This document shows, in pieces, positions 17,963 to 26,151 of a stretch of 64,000 nt of DNA. Every line of letters begins with the position of its first letter. The stretch's first letter is position 1. The notes below the pieces were generated by a model. The model was not told the DNA's origin, did no database searches, and worked only from the letters and a program-made list of their open reading frames with translations. Location of the stretch: the NCBI GenBank assembly GCA_035530275.1, contig DATKVC010000001.1, positions 1 through 64,000 of the forward strand. The letters are read 5' to 3'. Source of the stretch: CAIJMU01 sp035530275. Lineage in GTDB: Bacteria > Spirochaetota > Spirochaetia > Treponematales > Rectinemataceae. The translations under genes and the position numbers were made by a program.

Positions 17963-18117
17963 ATGGCAGCCACGCGGAAAAGCCCGCCTGACGACCGGCG
18001 GAAGAGCGTAGATCGCCATACTCGCCTCGATGAAAATGGATCGAGCTTGACAATGGCGGGAATTGGGCCATCTCATGATCGTCACGCACAATCCTCGAAG
18101 GTCCAGGGAGAGGCAGG

Positions 18118-19005
18118 ATGAACGATCGAGATTGGACCCTGATCAAGACGATCGCGGAGGAAAAGAATCTCACGAAGACGGCCGAAAGGCTTTATCTTTC
18201 CCAACCCGCGGTCACCTATAGGCTTCGCATCCTGGAAGAGGAATTCGGGGCAAGGCTCGTCGTCCGCACCCCGAACGGCGTCATCCTGACGCCCCAAGGG
18301 GAGCTTCTCGTCGAATATTCCGCCGACATGCTTCTCCGTCTCGCCCGGACCAAGGAACTGATATCGGGCTACGGCGACAAGGTGAAGGGAAGGCTCCGCA
18401 TCGGCTCCTCGGCCATCTACGCGAACTACAAGCTCCCTCGACTTCTGCGGGGTTTCCTCGAGCGCTATCCCGAGGTGGAAATATCGCTAAAGACGGGACG
18501 AAGCGGCCAGGTCGTCAGGATGCTCGAACGCGAGGAGGTGGCCGTAGCCATCGTCAGGGGCGAACATAACTGGAAATTTGAAAGCCATCTCCTCTCCGAG
18601 GAACCGGTCTGCCTCGTCTCAAAGCGTCCCTTGGATTTGGCGGAGCTGCCCGGCCACCCGCGGATCGACTACGGAACCGACACCTCGCTTCAGGAAGAGA
18701 TAGATGATTGGTGGCGGCTGACCTTTTCCACCCCTTCGACCGCGAGCATGGTGGTCGACACGATGGACACCTGCCTTCGGATGGTGGTTCAGGACCTCGG
18801 TTGGGCGATTCTTCCCTCGATCGGCCTCGAAGGTCTGAACGACCTCCGCATCGTGCCCCTTCGTTGGCCGGACGGAGAAGCCCTGATCAGACGCAGTTCC
18901 ATATTCTGCGGTTCCCACGCCGCCGAGCTGCCGGCCCTGCGGGCCTTCGTCGATTTCGTTATTGGCGAAACGGCGGAGGGCGACGAGGCCCGCATAGCCG
19001 GCTAG
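18118..19005 (+). CDS. LysR-type transcriptional regulator
   Basis: 295 residues. The N-terminal helix-turn-helix is clear (LTKTAERLYLSQPAVTYRL, about 19-37), followed by a LysR effector-binding domain that opens with GRLRIGSSAIYANYKLPRLL. It lies downstream of the tct genes on the same strand with its own intergenic region, and is a plausible regulator of the prpF-tct operon, with an imported carboxylate or its product as co-inducer. This target is inferred from position only. A TTGACA at 18047-18052 is a possible -35 box but lacks a good -10. Confidence 0.92.
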   Translation: MNDRDWTLIKTIAEEKNLTKTAERLYLSQPAVTYRLRILEEEFGARLVVRTPNGVILTPQGELLVEYSADMLLRLARTKELISGYGDKVKGRLRIGSSAIYANYKLPRLLRGFLERYPEVEISLKTGRSGQVVRMLEREEVAVAIVRGEHNWKFESHLLSEEPVCLVSKRPLDLAELPGHPRIDYGTDTSLQEEIDDWWRLTFSTPSTASMVVDTMDTCLRMVVQDLGWAILPSIGLEGLNDLRIVPLRWPDGEALIRRSSIFCGSHAAELPALRAFVDFVIGETAEGDEARIAG

Positions 19006-19006
19006 T

Positions 19007-19033
19007 CGCTCCCCCGGCGGCCCCGGGGGAGCG
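19007..19033. terminator. Stem-loop between convergent LysR and TSUP genes
   Basis: CGCTCCCCCGG (19007-19017) and its complement (19023-19033) form an 11-bp GC-rich stem with a 5-base loop just after the LysR stop. No T-run on either side, so it is a weak bidirectional terminator candidate. Confidence 0.55.
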
Positions 19034-19047
19034 GGGAGCCGAGGCGT

Positions 19048-19833
19048 CTACCCCGCGAAGGCCATCACGGCGAACCTGATACCCACAATTATGAGAATAG
19101 GCGCGATGATGAGGTTGACGACCTTGTTGAGCTTTTCCGACCAGAATTTCCCGACTATGAGGGCCACGAGGGTCACGAGGACGAACTCGTAGAGGGCGAG
19201 CACGAGGGACGAGACCGCGGGAACCGCGACGAAGGCGAATTGAGTCGCCATAGCCGCCCAGGCGGCGGCCACGATGCCCAAGGAGGCGAAGGCGTAGGCG
19301 CGCTGGGGATGATGGCCCATCGCGTTGTTGTACAGGGGGACGGCGAAGGGTTTTCCGCCGGCGGAGATGAGGCCGGCGAGGAAGCCCGAACCCAGGCCGA
19401 CGGGGGCGAGCAGGCCGATGTGGGCCTTCGACTCCCTTTCGGGCAAGGGCTTGATTATGAGAATCCTGAGGCCGACGAAGACGGCATAGACGCCGAGCAC
19501 GAGGAGCAGGGTCTTCGGCTGGAGGGCTGCCGCGAGGAATCGCCCCCCGACGCCGCCGGCGATCGCGGGCGGCACGATGAGGAGCCACTCCGCGCCGAAG
19601 GCTGGGCCCACGGCCTTCAGGGCCTTCCTCTGCCTGAATACCATGAGGAGGGCGGCGAGGGCCACGACGGCGAGGTTGACGACGATGGCGTCAGCGACGG
19701 GCAGCCCGACTATGCCGACCAGCATGATGACGAGGAAGACCCGGTCGACCCAGGACTTGATCGAGGAGGTCACGAATCCCACGATGAGGGCGGCCAGGAG
19801 GCCCTTCAACAAGATCGCTATGCTGAGCATCAT
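19048..19833 (-). CDS. TSUP family (TauE/SafE, DUF81) membrane permease
   Basis: 261 residues with about eight hydrophobic segments. It has the two-repeat organisation of TSUP proteins: GFVTSSIKSWVDRV in the first half and GLGSGFLAGLISAGGKPFAVPL in the second. Members export sulfite, sulfoacetate or other organosulfur anions, or are uncharacterised. The start has GGAG upstream and lies 11 bases after the stop of the AhpD-like gene, so the two form an operon. Confidence 0.85.
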   Translation of the reverse strand: MMLSIAILLKGLLAALIVGFVTSSIKSWVDRVFLVIMLVGIVGLPVADAIVVNLAVVALAALLMVFRQRKALKAVGPAFGAEWLLIVPPAIAGGVGGRFLAAALQPKTLLLVLGVYAVFVGLRILIIKPLPERESKAHIGLLAPVGLGSGFLAGLISAGGKPFAVPLYNNAMGHHPQRAYAFASLGIVAAAWAAMATQFAFVAVPAVSSLVLALYEFVLVTLVALIVGKFWSEKLNKVVNLIIAPILIIVGIRFAVMAFAG

Positions 19834-19844
19834 TGCGCTCCGCC

Positions 19845-20201
19845 TTAATTAGGCTGGGCGAAAAGCCATTCGAGGGCTTGGGCGCTGTTGGAAATCACGG
19901 TCGAGGATTTGGAGAACTTGGCCACGGCGATGGCCTCCATGATCTCGCTCCTCGTCGCGCCCGCTTCCTTCGCGGTCTTCACATTGTTCAGGATGCAGAC
20001 GGGGGCGTCGAGAGCCACCGCGGCGCCAAGGGCTACCAACGCCTTGTATTTCATCGGCAGGCCCGTCTCGGTGAAGACCGCAGCCCTCGAATCGAGGTGG
20101 GCCAGCGCGCTTTTTTCGTCGAGGGCGCCGAGGAGTTCGAGAGGACGGGGAACTTCCCTGCCCATTTTCTTCATCGCCTCGAGTCGTTCAGTGATACCCA
20201 T
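19845..20201 (-). CDS. Carboxymuconolactone decarboxylase/AhpD-like protein with degenerate active site
   Basis: 118 residues with the CMD-family helical core (KYKALVALGAAVALDAPVCILNNVKTAKEAGATRSEI, given here in part: LVALGAAVALDAPVCIL). Redox-active members carry CxxC followed by a His three residues later. Here the first Cys is Ala66, the second is Cys69 and the His position is Asn73, so peroxidase-type disulfide chemistry is unlikely. ATG 20201 is preferred over the upstream frame to 20246 because AAGGAG precedes it. Coupled to the TSUP permease; role unknown. Confidence 0.78.
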   Translation of the reverse strand: MGITERLEAMKKMGREVPRPLELLGALDEKSALAHLDSRAAVFTETGLPMKYKALVALGAAVALDAPVCILNNVKTAKEAGATRSEIMEAIAVAKFSKSSTVISNSAQALEWLFAQPN

Positions 20202-20272
20202 TCGATCGCTCCTTGCTCTAACAATTGGCGGAACCAGGTTCCGCAAGAAGAATCACGCGAAGATTCGCGGGT

Positions 20273-21346
20273 TCATATTTCATCGACGAAGGATTCGATC
20301 AGCTCTCGATTGGTTTCGATGAGCCGCTCGGCTATGTCCCGGAGGGCCTGGATGTTGGCGGGACTCGCGTCGTCCATCTCGTGGCTGCAGCCTTCGAGCC
20401 GTGTCGTGACCCTGAGGTAGCGCGCGCCGGTAATGCGACGGAGCATGTGGTTGACCGATTCGCTCTGGCCCGCGGCCATGATCGAAAAGAGGGGCAACCT
20501 CTTCATCGGGTTGATCCATTCGAAGAATCCCCAATTGGAAATTTCCTCGTAGGGGAAGCCCTCGGCCTGTTCCCCCGTCCCGAGGGAGAGGATCTGGTAT
20601 TCATCGGCGTCGGGAAAGAGCTTCGTAGCCTCGATGTAGGCGTGGAGCGAAGGGTTGCTCGCGAACATCGAACCGTCGACGAGGCAATATTTTTTTCCGT
20701 TCGTCGGAACGGGTTCGACAAGGGCAGGAGGAAAGAAGGTGGGAGCGGCCGTGGAGGCCCTCGCGGCATCCCTCATGTTAAAATCGAGGTCGTCCTGCCA
20801 GGCGAAACGCCAGGGCCTGTTCTTCATGCAGAGGGGCTGGAGTTCCTTCGTGTCGAAGCTCGTGATGAGGAGATTGGTGAGGCCGTCCTTGAGGGTCGCG
20901 TCGCCGAAGGTCTCGGATAACACGCGTTCGAGCCCCGCGCCGTCATACTTGTATCTGAACGCGTGGACTGTCGCGCGAATCCTACCGCCTGCTATGGGGG
21001 GAAAGATCTCCTGCCCTCGTCGAACGTAGAAATCGACGATATCGCCGAGAGACAGGGCCGGCTTCTGCGACAGCCCGTCCCGGAGCCCGCCCGACGCGGG
21101 AAGGGACTCCGGCAGTGCGAGGCCGAGACCGATGAGGGCCCCGGTCGAGGTTCCCGCGATGAGATCGAAGACGGAGGCGAGAGGCCGTCCCTTTCCGGAC
21201 TTCTCGAGACGACGGTCGATTTCGGCGAGGAAGAGGGCGGGAATGAGGCCGCGGATTCCCCCGCCGTCGATGGAGAGTATCCGCCTCACGTTTCGTCGAG
21301 GCTTCGCTACGCTGGGGGTCTCGCCCACCCCGTCCGACGCCTTCAT
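20273..21346 (-). CDS. Patatin-like phospholipase
   Basis: 357 residues. The catalytic dyad motifs are present in order: the oxyanion loop DGGGIRG at 27-33, nucleophile elbow GTSTG at 65-69 (Ser67), and the Asp motif VDGSMFASNP near 221. It would hydrolyse acyl chains from phospholipids or related lipids in the cytoplasm or at the inner membrane face. The sequence resembles the stand-alone CapV-like/eukaryote-like patatins more than secreted toxins; no signal peptide is present. ATG 21346 is chosen for AAAGGAG upstream. No cyclic-nucleotide synthase is adjacent, so a CBASS role is not supported. Confidence 0.88.
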   Translation of the reverse strand: MKASDGVGETPSVAKPRRNVRRILSIDGGGIRGLIPALFLAEIDRRLEKSGKGRPLASVFDLIAGTSTGALIGLGLALPESLPASGGLRDGLSQKPALSLGDIVDFYVRRGQEIFPPIAGGRIRATVHAFRYKYDGAGLERVLSETFGDATLKDGLTNLLITSFDTKELQPLCMKNRPWRFAWQDDLDFNMRDAARASTAAPTFFPPALVEPVPTNGKKYCLVDGSMFASNPSLHAYIEATKLFPDADEYQILSLGTGEQAEGFPYEEISNWGFFEWINPMKRLPLFSIMAAGQSESVNHMLRRITGARYLRVTTRLEGCSHEMDDASPANIQALRDIAERLIETNRELIESFVDEI

Positions 21347-21414
21347 CTTCGCTCTCCTTTGACGACCCCGGCTCGGCGGCAAGGTCGCCGCCTCGTCGGG
21401 CTTGGGTCATCCGG

Positions 21415-22311
21415 CTACTTTATGACCGCATTGAAAAGATAGCCCGTCAGCATGATACCGACCGCAACGACCCCGAAATAGGTGACAAGGAGCTTGGGCT
21501 TGAGCACCTTGCGGAGGATGATGGCCTCGGGCAGGGACAGGGCCGTGACGGCCATCATGAACGAAAGGGAGGTGCCCATCGCCATGCCCTTCTCCATCAG
21601 CACGTTGACAATTGGTATGACTCCGGCGGCGTTCGAATAGAGCGGTACGCCGATGAGGACGGCCAGGGGGACGGCGTACCAGACGCCTGGACCGGCTATC
21701 TTGACCAGGAGGTCGGCGGGGGCGTAGCCGTGCATGAAGCCGCCGATGGCGATGCCGACGAGGACGTAGGGCCAGACCTTGCCGACTATCTCCCCCACGT
21801 AGCCCCAGGCGTAGGCCAGGCGGTCCTTGAAGGAGAGGGTTTCGATCACCGACTCGGCAGCCCTGATCTTGTAGACGTACTCCTCGACCCATCGTTCCAG
21901 CTTGAGCCTTCCGATCAGGGCGCCGCTCAGGATGGCGACCACGAGGCCGCTCGAGATGTACAGAAGCGCGATCTTCCAGCCGAAGAGGCCCCAGAGCATG
22001 ATGAGGGGCACCCCCGCCTCGATGAAGCCGATGAAGAGGGGGACGGCGGAGCAGGAGCAGAAGGGCGTCACTATGCCCAGGAGGGAGGCGAGGATGTTGC
22101 CGAGGAACTCGGGCAGCTTCTCGAGGAAGCGTTTCGTCTTTTCGGGAGGGAAGAAGCTTCTCACGAATGCGATGGCGAATATAATTATAATTAATAGAAA
22201 GAATATCTTTCCGGTGTCGTAAATGAAGAAATCGAGGGCCGAGCCCAGGGCCGACTTCGGCGAGAGACCGAAGACGCCGAACACGAGCCAATCCGAGAAA
22301 CGCTGCCACAT
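21415..22311 (-). CDS. arsP: Permease of the ArsP/DUF318 (YraQ-like) family
   Basis: A 298-residue polytopic membrane protein with the family motif TPFCSCSAVPLF (Cys85, Cys87), plus a second repeat GVPLYSNAAGVIP. Relatives include ArsP, which exports trivalent organoarsenicals such as methylarsenite, and the function-unknown YraQ group. It sits directly downstream of a small thioredoxin-like gene (16 bases) and under a divergent ArsR repressor, which favours a metalloid or thiol-linked export role. The gene symbol is tentative. Confidence 0.82.
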   Translation of the reverse strand: MWQRFSDWLVFGVFGLSPKSALGSALDFFIYDTGKIFFLLIIIIFAIAFVRSFFPPEKTKRFLEKLPEFLGNILASLLGIVTPFCSCSAVPLFIGFIEAGVPLIMLWGLFGWKIALLYISSGLVVAILSGALIGRLKLERWVEEYVYKIRAAESVIETLSFKDRLAYAWGYVGEIVGKVWPYVLVGIAIGGFMHGYAPADLLVKIAGPGVWYAVPLAVLIGVPLYSNAAGVIPIVNVLMEKGMAMGTSLSFMMAVTALSLPEAIILRKVLKPKLLVTYFGVVAVGIMLTGYLFNAVIK

Positions 22312-22327
22312 GGTCGTTTCCCGGGCT

Positions 22328-22570
22328 CTAGTTCGCTCTCGTGAGGAAATCGGCTATCTGTTCCTTGGTGAGGACCCTGCCCGAGCTCTTGACCACGCCG
22401 TCGACGGCGAGTCCGGGCGTCGACATCACGCCCATGCGCATGATGTCCTCGACGGCGGTGATCTTTTCGATCTCCGCGTCTTCTAAATGAAATTCCGCGA
22501 TGGCCTGACGGGCATGCTCCTCGAGCAATTTGCACCTCGCGCAGCCCGAACCGAGAATCTGGACCTTCAT
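22328..22570 (-). CDS. Small thioredoxin-fold protein (redox-active disulfide protein family)
   Basis: 80 residues with the thioredoxin-like fold start MKVQILGSGCARCKLLEE; active site is CARC (Cys10, Cys13), and VMSTPGLAVDG supplies the cis-proline region. Such proteins often accompany DUF318 permeases and ArsR regulators, where they may handle a metalloid or reduce the permease cysteines. ATG 22570 is chosen over the longer frame because GAGGAGGCGAG precedes it. The longer version would run across the operator. Confidence 0.87.
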   Translation of the reverse strand: MKVQILGSGCARCKLLEEHARQAIAEFHLEDAEIEKITAVEDIMRMGVMSTPGLAVDGVVKSSGRVLTKEQIADFLTRAN

Positions 22571-22597
22571 TCCTCGCCTCCTCTTCCCGATGCAAGT

Positions 22598-22619
22598 ATG
22601 TTGCATATATTGGCAACAT
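22598..22619. promoter_or_regulatory. ArsR-type operator over the thioredoxin-arsP promoter
   Basis: ATGTTGC (22598-22604), 8-base spacer, GCAACAT (22613-22619): a perfect 7-bp dyad. AACATTGCAA occurs again at 22659-22668, near the arsR start. On the minus strand a promoter can be drawn with -35 TTGACT (22635-22630) and -10 AATATA or TATATG (about 22612-22604), which the dyad covers; binding would block transcription of the permease operon. For arsR itself TTGACA at 22643-22648 is a possible -35. Confidence 0.75.
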
Positions 22620-22676
22620 TGCAAAGATAAGTCAAGCAGAACTTGACAAATGTTTCATAACATTGCAACTTTACGG

Positions 22677-23039
22677 ATGTCTATGGCAAACACCAAGCGC
22701 TACGAACTCCGGGTCGAGGTCTTCAAGGCCCTCGCCCACCCGATGCGACTCATGCTCCTCGACAAAATAAGGGAAAGGCCCCGTTGCGTCTGCGAACTCG
22801 CGGAGGAGGTAGGCATCGACAAGTCCGTCGCCTCGAAGCATCTCTCCCAACTCAAGAGGGCCGGGCTCATCGACGATGCGAAGCGTGGCACCCTCGTCGA
22901 GTACAGCCTCGTGGCGCCCTGCGTCCTCGATCTCGCCTCCTGCGCCGAGGGGGCGATCGTCGCGGCGAGAAAAAAGGGAATGGCTGAGGCTGAGGCGGGA
23001 GCGGAGGCTGTTGCGGAAGCGGGAGCGCCGGCGACCTAA
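22677..23039 (+). CDS. arsR: ArsR/SmtB family metalloregulator
   Basis: About 120 residues. The winged-helix core runs LAHPMRLMLLDKI, CVCELAEEVGIDKSVASKHL, then KRAGLIDDAKRGTLVEYSL. The CVCEL motif in helix alpha-3 is the classical As(III)/Sb(III) site of ArsR; two further Cys (PCVLDLASC) may take part. The start is uncertain: ATG 22650 would overlap a putative -35 box and ATGs at 22677 and 22683 lack a ribosome-binding site, so the message may have almost no leader. The tail is an Ala/Glu-rich repeat (AEAEAGAEAVAEAG). Divergent from, and probably repressing, the thioredoxin-arsP pair. Confidence 0.9.
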   Translation: MSMANTKRYELRVEVFKALAHPMRLMLLDKIRERPRCVCELAEEVGIDKSVASKHLSQLKRAGLIDDAKRGTLVEYSLVAPCVLDLASCAEGAIVAARKKGMAEAEAGAEAVAEAGAPAT

Positions 23040-23043
23040 TCCC

Positions 23044-24108
23044 CTATGAAAGCCTCGTCGCGTCGACGAGGCCGAGAAGGTACTGGGAACCGAGGGCGCG
23101 ATCGTGCAAGCCGTAGCCAGGCCTCCCCTCCTCGCCCCAGATCATGCGCCCGTGGTCCGGGCGGAAGGGCCCCGAATAGCCGCGGCCAAGCAGGGCTCGC
23201 ACGATGCCCGGAAGGTCGAGACTCCCCGCCCGGGCCCAGTGGGCGCTCTCTTGGAAGGATCGCGGACCCGTCACCTTCACGTTGCGGAGGTGGACGAAGG
23301 CGATACGATCGGCGAATTCCTCCGCCATGGACACGAGATCGTTGCCGGGGAGGACGCCGAAGGACCCCGAACAGAGGCAGATCGAATTGGCCGGCGAATC
23401 GACGAGAGCGAGGAGCCTGCGGACGGCGGCCGAGTCGACAATGATCCGGGGAATACCGAAGATCGGCCAGGGCGGGTCGTCGGGATGGATAGCGAGGCGC
23501 ATGCCGAGTTCCTCGACGACGGGCACTACGGCCTTGAGGAAGTAGGCGAAGTTCGACCAAAGCTCCTCGGCGCTGATCTCGCGCCATCGGTGAAGAAGCC
23601 TGAAGAGCTCCGAGCGCGAATAGTGGGCGAGCCAGCCGGGGAGTTCGAGATCGCCCTCTAGGGGGTCCATCCGGGCCACGACCTCTTCGTCGTAGGCCAG
23701 GGCCTTCGAACCGTCGGGCAAGAGCTTGTGGAGATCGCTGCGCGTCCAGTCGAAAACGGGCATGAAGTTGTAGGTGATGACGATGGGTTCCTCGGAGCCC
23801 GAGGGAGAGGGCGGACCTAGGGCCTCGGCGACCGACTTCGCGCTCTCGATCCAGGCCTCGATGCGGGCGTCGCGCTCCGGCCCGCCGTATTTGATCTCCT
23901 CGTGGACGGGGATGGACTCGATCACCCGCCAGTCGAGGCCGGCCGCCTCGATCTTCGAGCGGAGGTCGGCGACGCGATAGACGGGCCAGGCCTCGCCGGG
24001 CCTGAGGTCGTAGAGGGCGGCGACGATGCCCCTAAGGCCGGGTATCTGCCTGATCCGGTCGAGACCGACGGGATCGGCCTCGGCGTACCAGCGGAAGGTG
24101 AGGACCAT
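23044..24108 (-). CDS. uxuA: Mannonate dehydratase
   Basis: 354 residues. It opens LTFRWYAEADPVGLDRIRQIPGLRGIV (shown here in pieces: TFRWY, IRQIPG) and carries the UxuA metal-site segments AIHPDDPPWP, CLCSGSFG, VHLRNVK and RPDHGRMIWGE. The enzyme converts D-mannonate to 2-keto-3-deoxygluconate in hexuronate degradation. Other uronate genes are not adjacent. It follows uvrB on the same strand by 51 bases, with no ribosome-binding site visible before ATG 24108, so it may be cotranscribed. The end abuts the arsR stop convergently. Confidence 0.94.
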   Translation of the reverse strand: MVLTFRWYAEADPVGLDRIRQIPGLRGIVAALYDLRPGEAWPVYRVADLRSKIEAAGLDWRVIESIPVHEEIKYGGPERDARIEAWIESAKSVAEALGPPSPSGSEEPIVITYNFMPVFDWTRSDLHKLLPDGSKALAYDEEVVARMDPLEGDLELPGWLAHYSRSELFRLLHRWREISAEELWSNFAYFLKAVVPVVEELGMRLAIHPDDPPWPIFGIPRIIVDSAAVRRLLALVDSPANSICLCSGSFGVLPGNDLVSMAEEFADRIAFVHLRNVKVTGPRSFQESAHWARAGSLDLPGIVRALLGRGYSGPFRPDHGRMIWGEEGRPGYGLHDRALGSQYLLGLVDATRLS

Positions 24109-24159
24109 GTACGGATTATCGGCGCGAAGGGCGCGACGATGAAGGGTCGGAGCCTACCC

Positions 24160-26151
24160 TCATCCGGCTTCGTTATTCCTGATGCGCTCGATCTCGTCGC
24201 GAAGGATGGCCGCCTGCTCGAACTCGAGGTTCTTCGCGTGCTCGAGCATCCGCGCCTCCATCGCCCTGATGAGGGCCTTTTTCTGCTCGGGCACGAGGAT
24301 ATTGTGGGAGCGCTTCAGGAGATCGATCTCCGAGCCCGCCTCGTCCAGCCTCTCCTCGTGGTGGCGTTCGAGGATGTCGTTGATGGCCTTCTTGATGGTG
24401 ATGGGGGTGATGCCGTGGTCGGCGTTCCAGGCTTCCTGGAGGGCCCTGCGGCGCGAGGTCTCGTCGATGGCGACGCGCATGGCCTCCGACATGCGGTCGG
24501 CGTAGAGGACGACCGAGCCCGCCGCGTTTCGCGCCGCCCGGCCGATGATCTGGATGAGGCTCGTCGCGGAGCGGAGAAAGCCGATCTTGTCCGCGTCGAG
24601 GACGGCGATGAAGGAGACCTCGGGCAGGTCGATGCCCTCGCGGAGGAGGTTGATGCCGACGAGGATGTCGTACTCGCCCTGCCTCAGCTGCTTGAGGATT
24701 TCGACACGCTCGATGGTCTCGACCTCGGAATGGATGTAACGGACCTTGAGGCCGAGGCCGGCGAGGTACTCGGTGAGCTCCTCGGCCATGCGCTTGGTGA
24801 GGGTGAGGATGAGGCTGCGCTCGCCGAGGGCGATGCGCTTGCGCACCTCGGCGTAGATATCCTCCATCTGGCCCTCGCTCGGACGCACCTCGACGAGGGG
24901 ATCGACGAGGCCCGTGGGTCGGATGAGCTGCTCCACGGGGGCTCCGGACTTACCCAATTCCACCGGGCCGGGAGTCGCCGAAACGTAGATCGTCTGGCCG
25001 ATGCGTTGCTCGAACTCTTCATATTTTAGAGGGCGATTGTCCATCGCCGAGGGGAGACGGAAGCCGTAGTCCACGAGGTTCTGCTTGCGCGCCCGGTCGC
25101 CGGCGTACATGGCGCCGATCTGGGAAAGGCTTACGTGCGACTCGTCGATGAAGGTGAGGAAGCCCTCGCCGAAATAATCGATGAGGACCGAGGGCGGCTC
25201 GCCGCGGCCGCGGCCGGAGAGGGGGGCGGAGTAGTTCTCGATGCCGGGGCAATAGCCCATCTCGGCCATCATCTCGAGGTCGTATTCGGTGCGGGTCTTG
25301 AGTCGCTGGGCCTCGACGATCTTCTTCGCCGCCATAAGGCTCTCGTAGCGCCCGTCCAGCTCGCCGCGGATCAGGTCGAGGGACTTCTGGATCTGCTCCA
25401 TCGGCAGGACGAACTGCTTGGCCGGCCAGATGACGGCCGTGTCGAGCTCCTCGAGGACTGCGCCCGAAATCGGGTCGAAGCGCCGTATCCGCGTCACGGT
25501 GTCGTAGTCGAGCTCGATGCGATAGGCCTCCTGGGACGAGGCGGGATAGACCTCGAGGACGTCGCCGCGGAGGCGGAAGCGGCCGCGCTCGAGGACGGCG
25601 TCGTTGCGCTCGTACTGGAGGGCGACCAGACCGCGCTTGACCTCGTCGATGTCGATATCCTCGCCCACCGACAGGGTCACGTTCATCTCGCGGTAGGACT
25701 CCGGGGTCGCGAGGCCGTAGATGCAGGAGACCGTCGCAACTATGACGACATCGCGGCGTTCGAGGAGGCTGCGGGTCGCCGAGAGGCGCATGCGCTCGAT
25801 CTCCTCGTTGATGTTGGCGTCCTTCTCGATGTAGAGGTCCTTGGAGGGAACGTAGGCTTCGGGCTGGTAATAGTCATAATACGAAACGAAATATTCCACC
25901 GCGTTGTCGGGGAGGAAGGCCTTGAACTCACGATAGAGCTGGGCCGACAGGGTCTTGTTGTGCGAGATGACGAGGGCGGGGCGCTGGGCAGCCTCGATGA
26001 CCTTGGCCATCGTGAAGGTCTTGCCCGAGCCCGTCACTCCCTTGAGAGTCTGCCAGCGACGTCCGGCCGACAGACCGGACGCGAGAGCCTCGATCGCCCT
26101 GCCCTGGTCCCCCGCGGGGCCGTAGGGCGCTACGACGCGGAAGGGTCTCAA
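24160..26151 (-). CDS. uvrB: Excinuclease ABC subunit B
   Basis: 663 residues, normal UvrB length. Walker A GVTGSGKT at 38-45, the beta-hairpin YYDYYQPEAY at 91-100, DESHV (motif II) at 336-340, helicase motif VI QIIGRAARN, and the C-terminal UVR motif EQAAILRDEIERI that contacts UvrC. It verifies DNA damage handed over by UvrA in nucleotide excision repair. The start is TTG 26151, which gives the conserved N-terminus and overlaps the htrA stop (TTGA); translation is probably coupled to htrA. Confidence 0.97.
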   Translation of the reverse strand: MRPFRVVAPYGPAGDQGRAIEALASGLSAGRRWQTLKGVTGSGKTFTMAKVIEAAQRPALVISHNKTLSAQLYREFKAFLPDNAVEYFVSYYDYYQPEAYVPSKDLYIEKDANINEEIERMRLSATRSLLERRDVVIVATVSCIYGLATPESYREMNVTLSVGEDIDIDEVKRGLVALQYERNDAVLERGRFRLRGDVLEVYPASSQEAYRIELDYDTVTRIRRFDPISGAVLEELDTAVIWPAKQFVLPMEQIQKSLDLIRGELDGRYESLMAAKKIVEAQRLKTRTEYDLEMMAEMGYCPGIENYSAPLSGRGRGEPPSVLIDYFGEGFLTFIDESHVSLSQIGAMYAGDRARKQNLVDYGFRLPSAMDNRPLKYEEFEQRIGQTIYVSATPGPVELGKSGAPVEQLIRPTGLVDPLVEVRPSEGQMEDIYAEVRKRIALGERSLILTLTKRMAEELTEYLAGLGLKVRYIHSEVETIERVEILKQLRQGEYDILVGINLLREGIDLPEVSFIAVLDADKIGFLRSATSLIQIIGRAARNAAGSVVLYADRMSEAMRVAIDETSRRRALQEAWNADHGITPITIKKAINDILERHHEERLDEAGSEIDLLKRSHNILVPEQKKALIRAMEARMLEHAKNLEFEQAAILRDEIERIRNNEAG

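Noticed and set aside
20273..21346. CBASS defence system from the patatin gene
   Set aside because: No nucleotidyltransferase, ubiquitin-like or HORMA/TRIP13 gene lies nearby.
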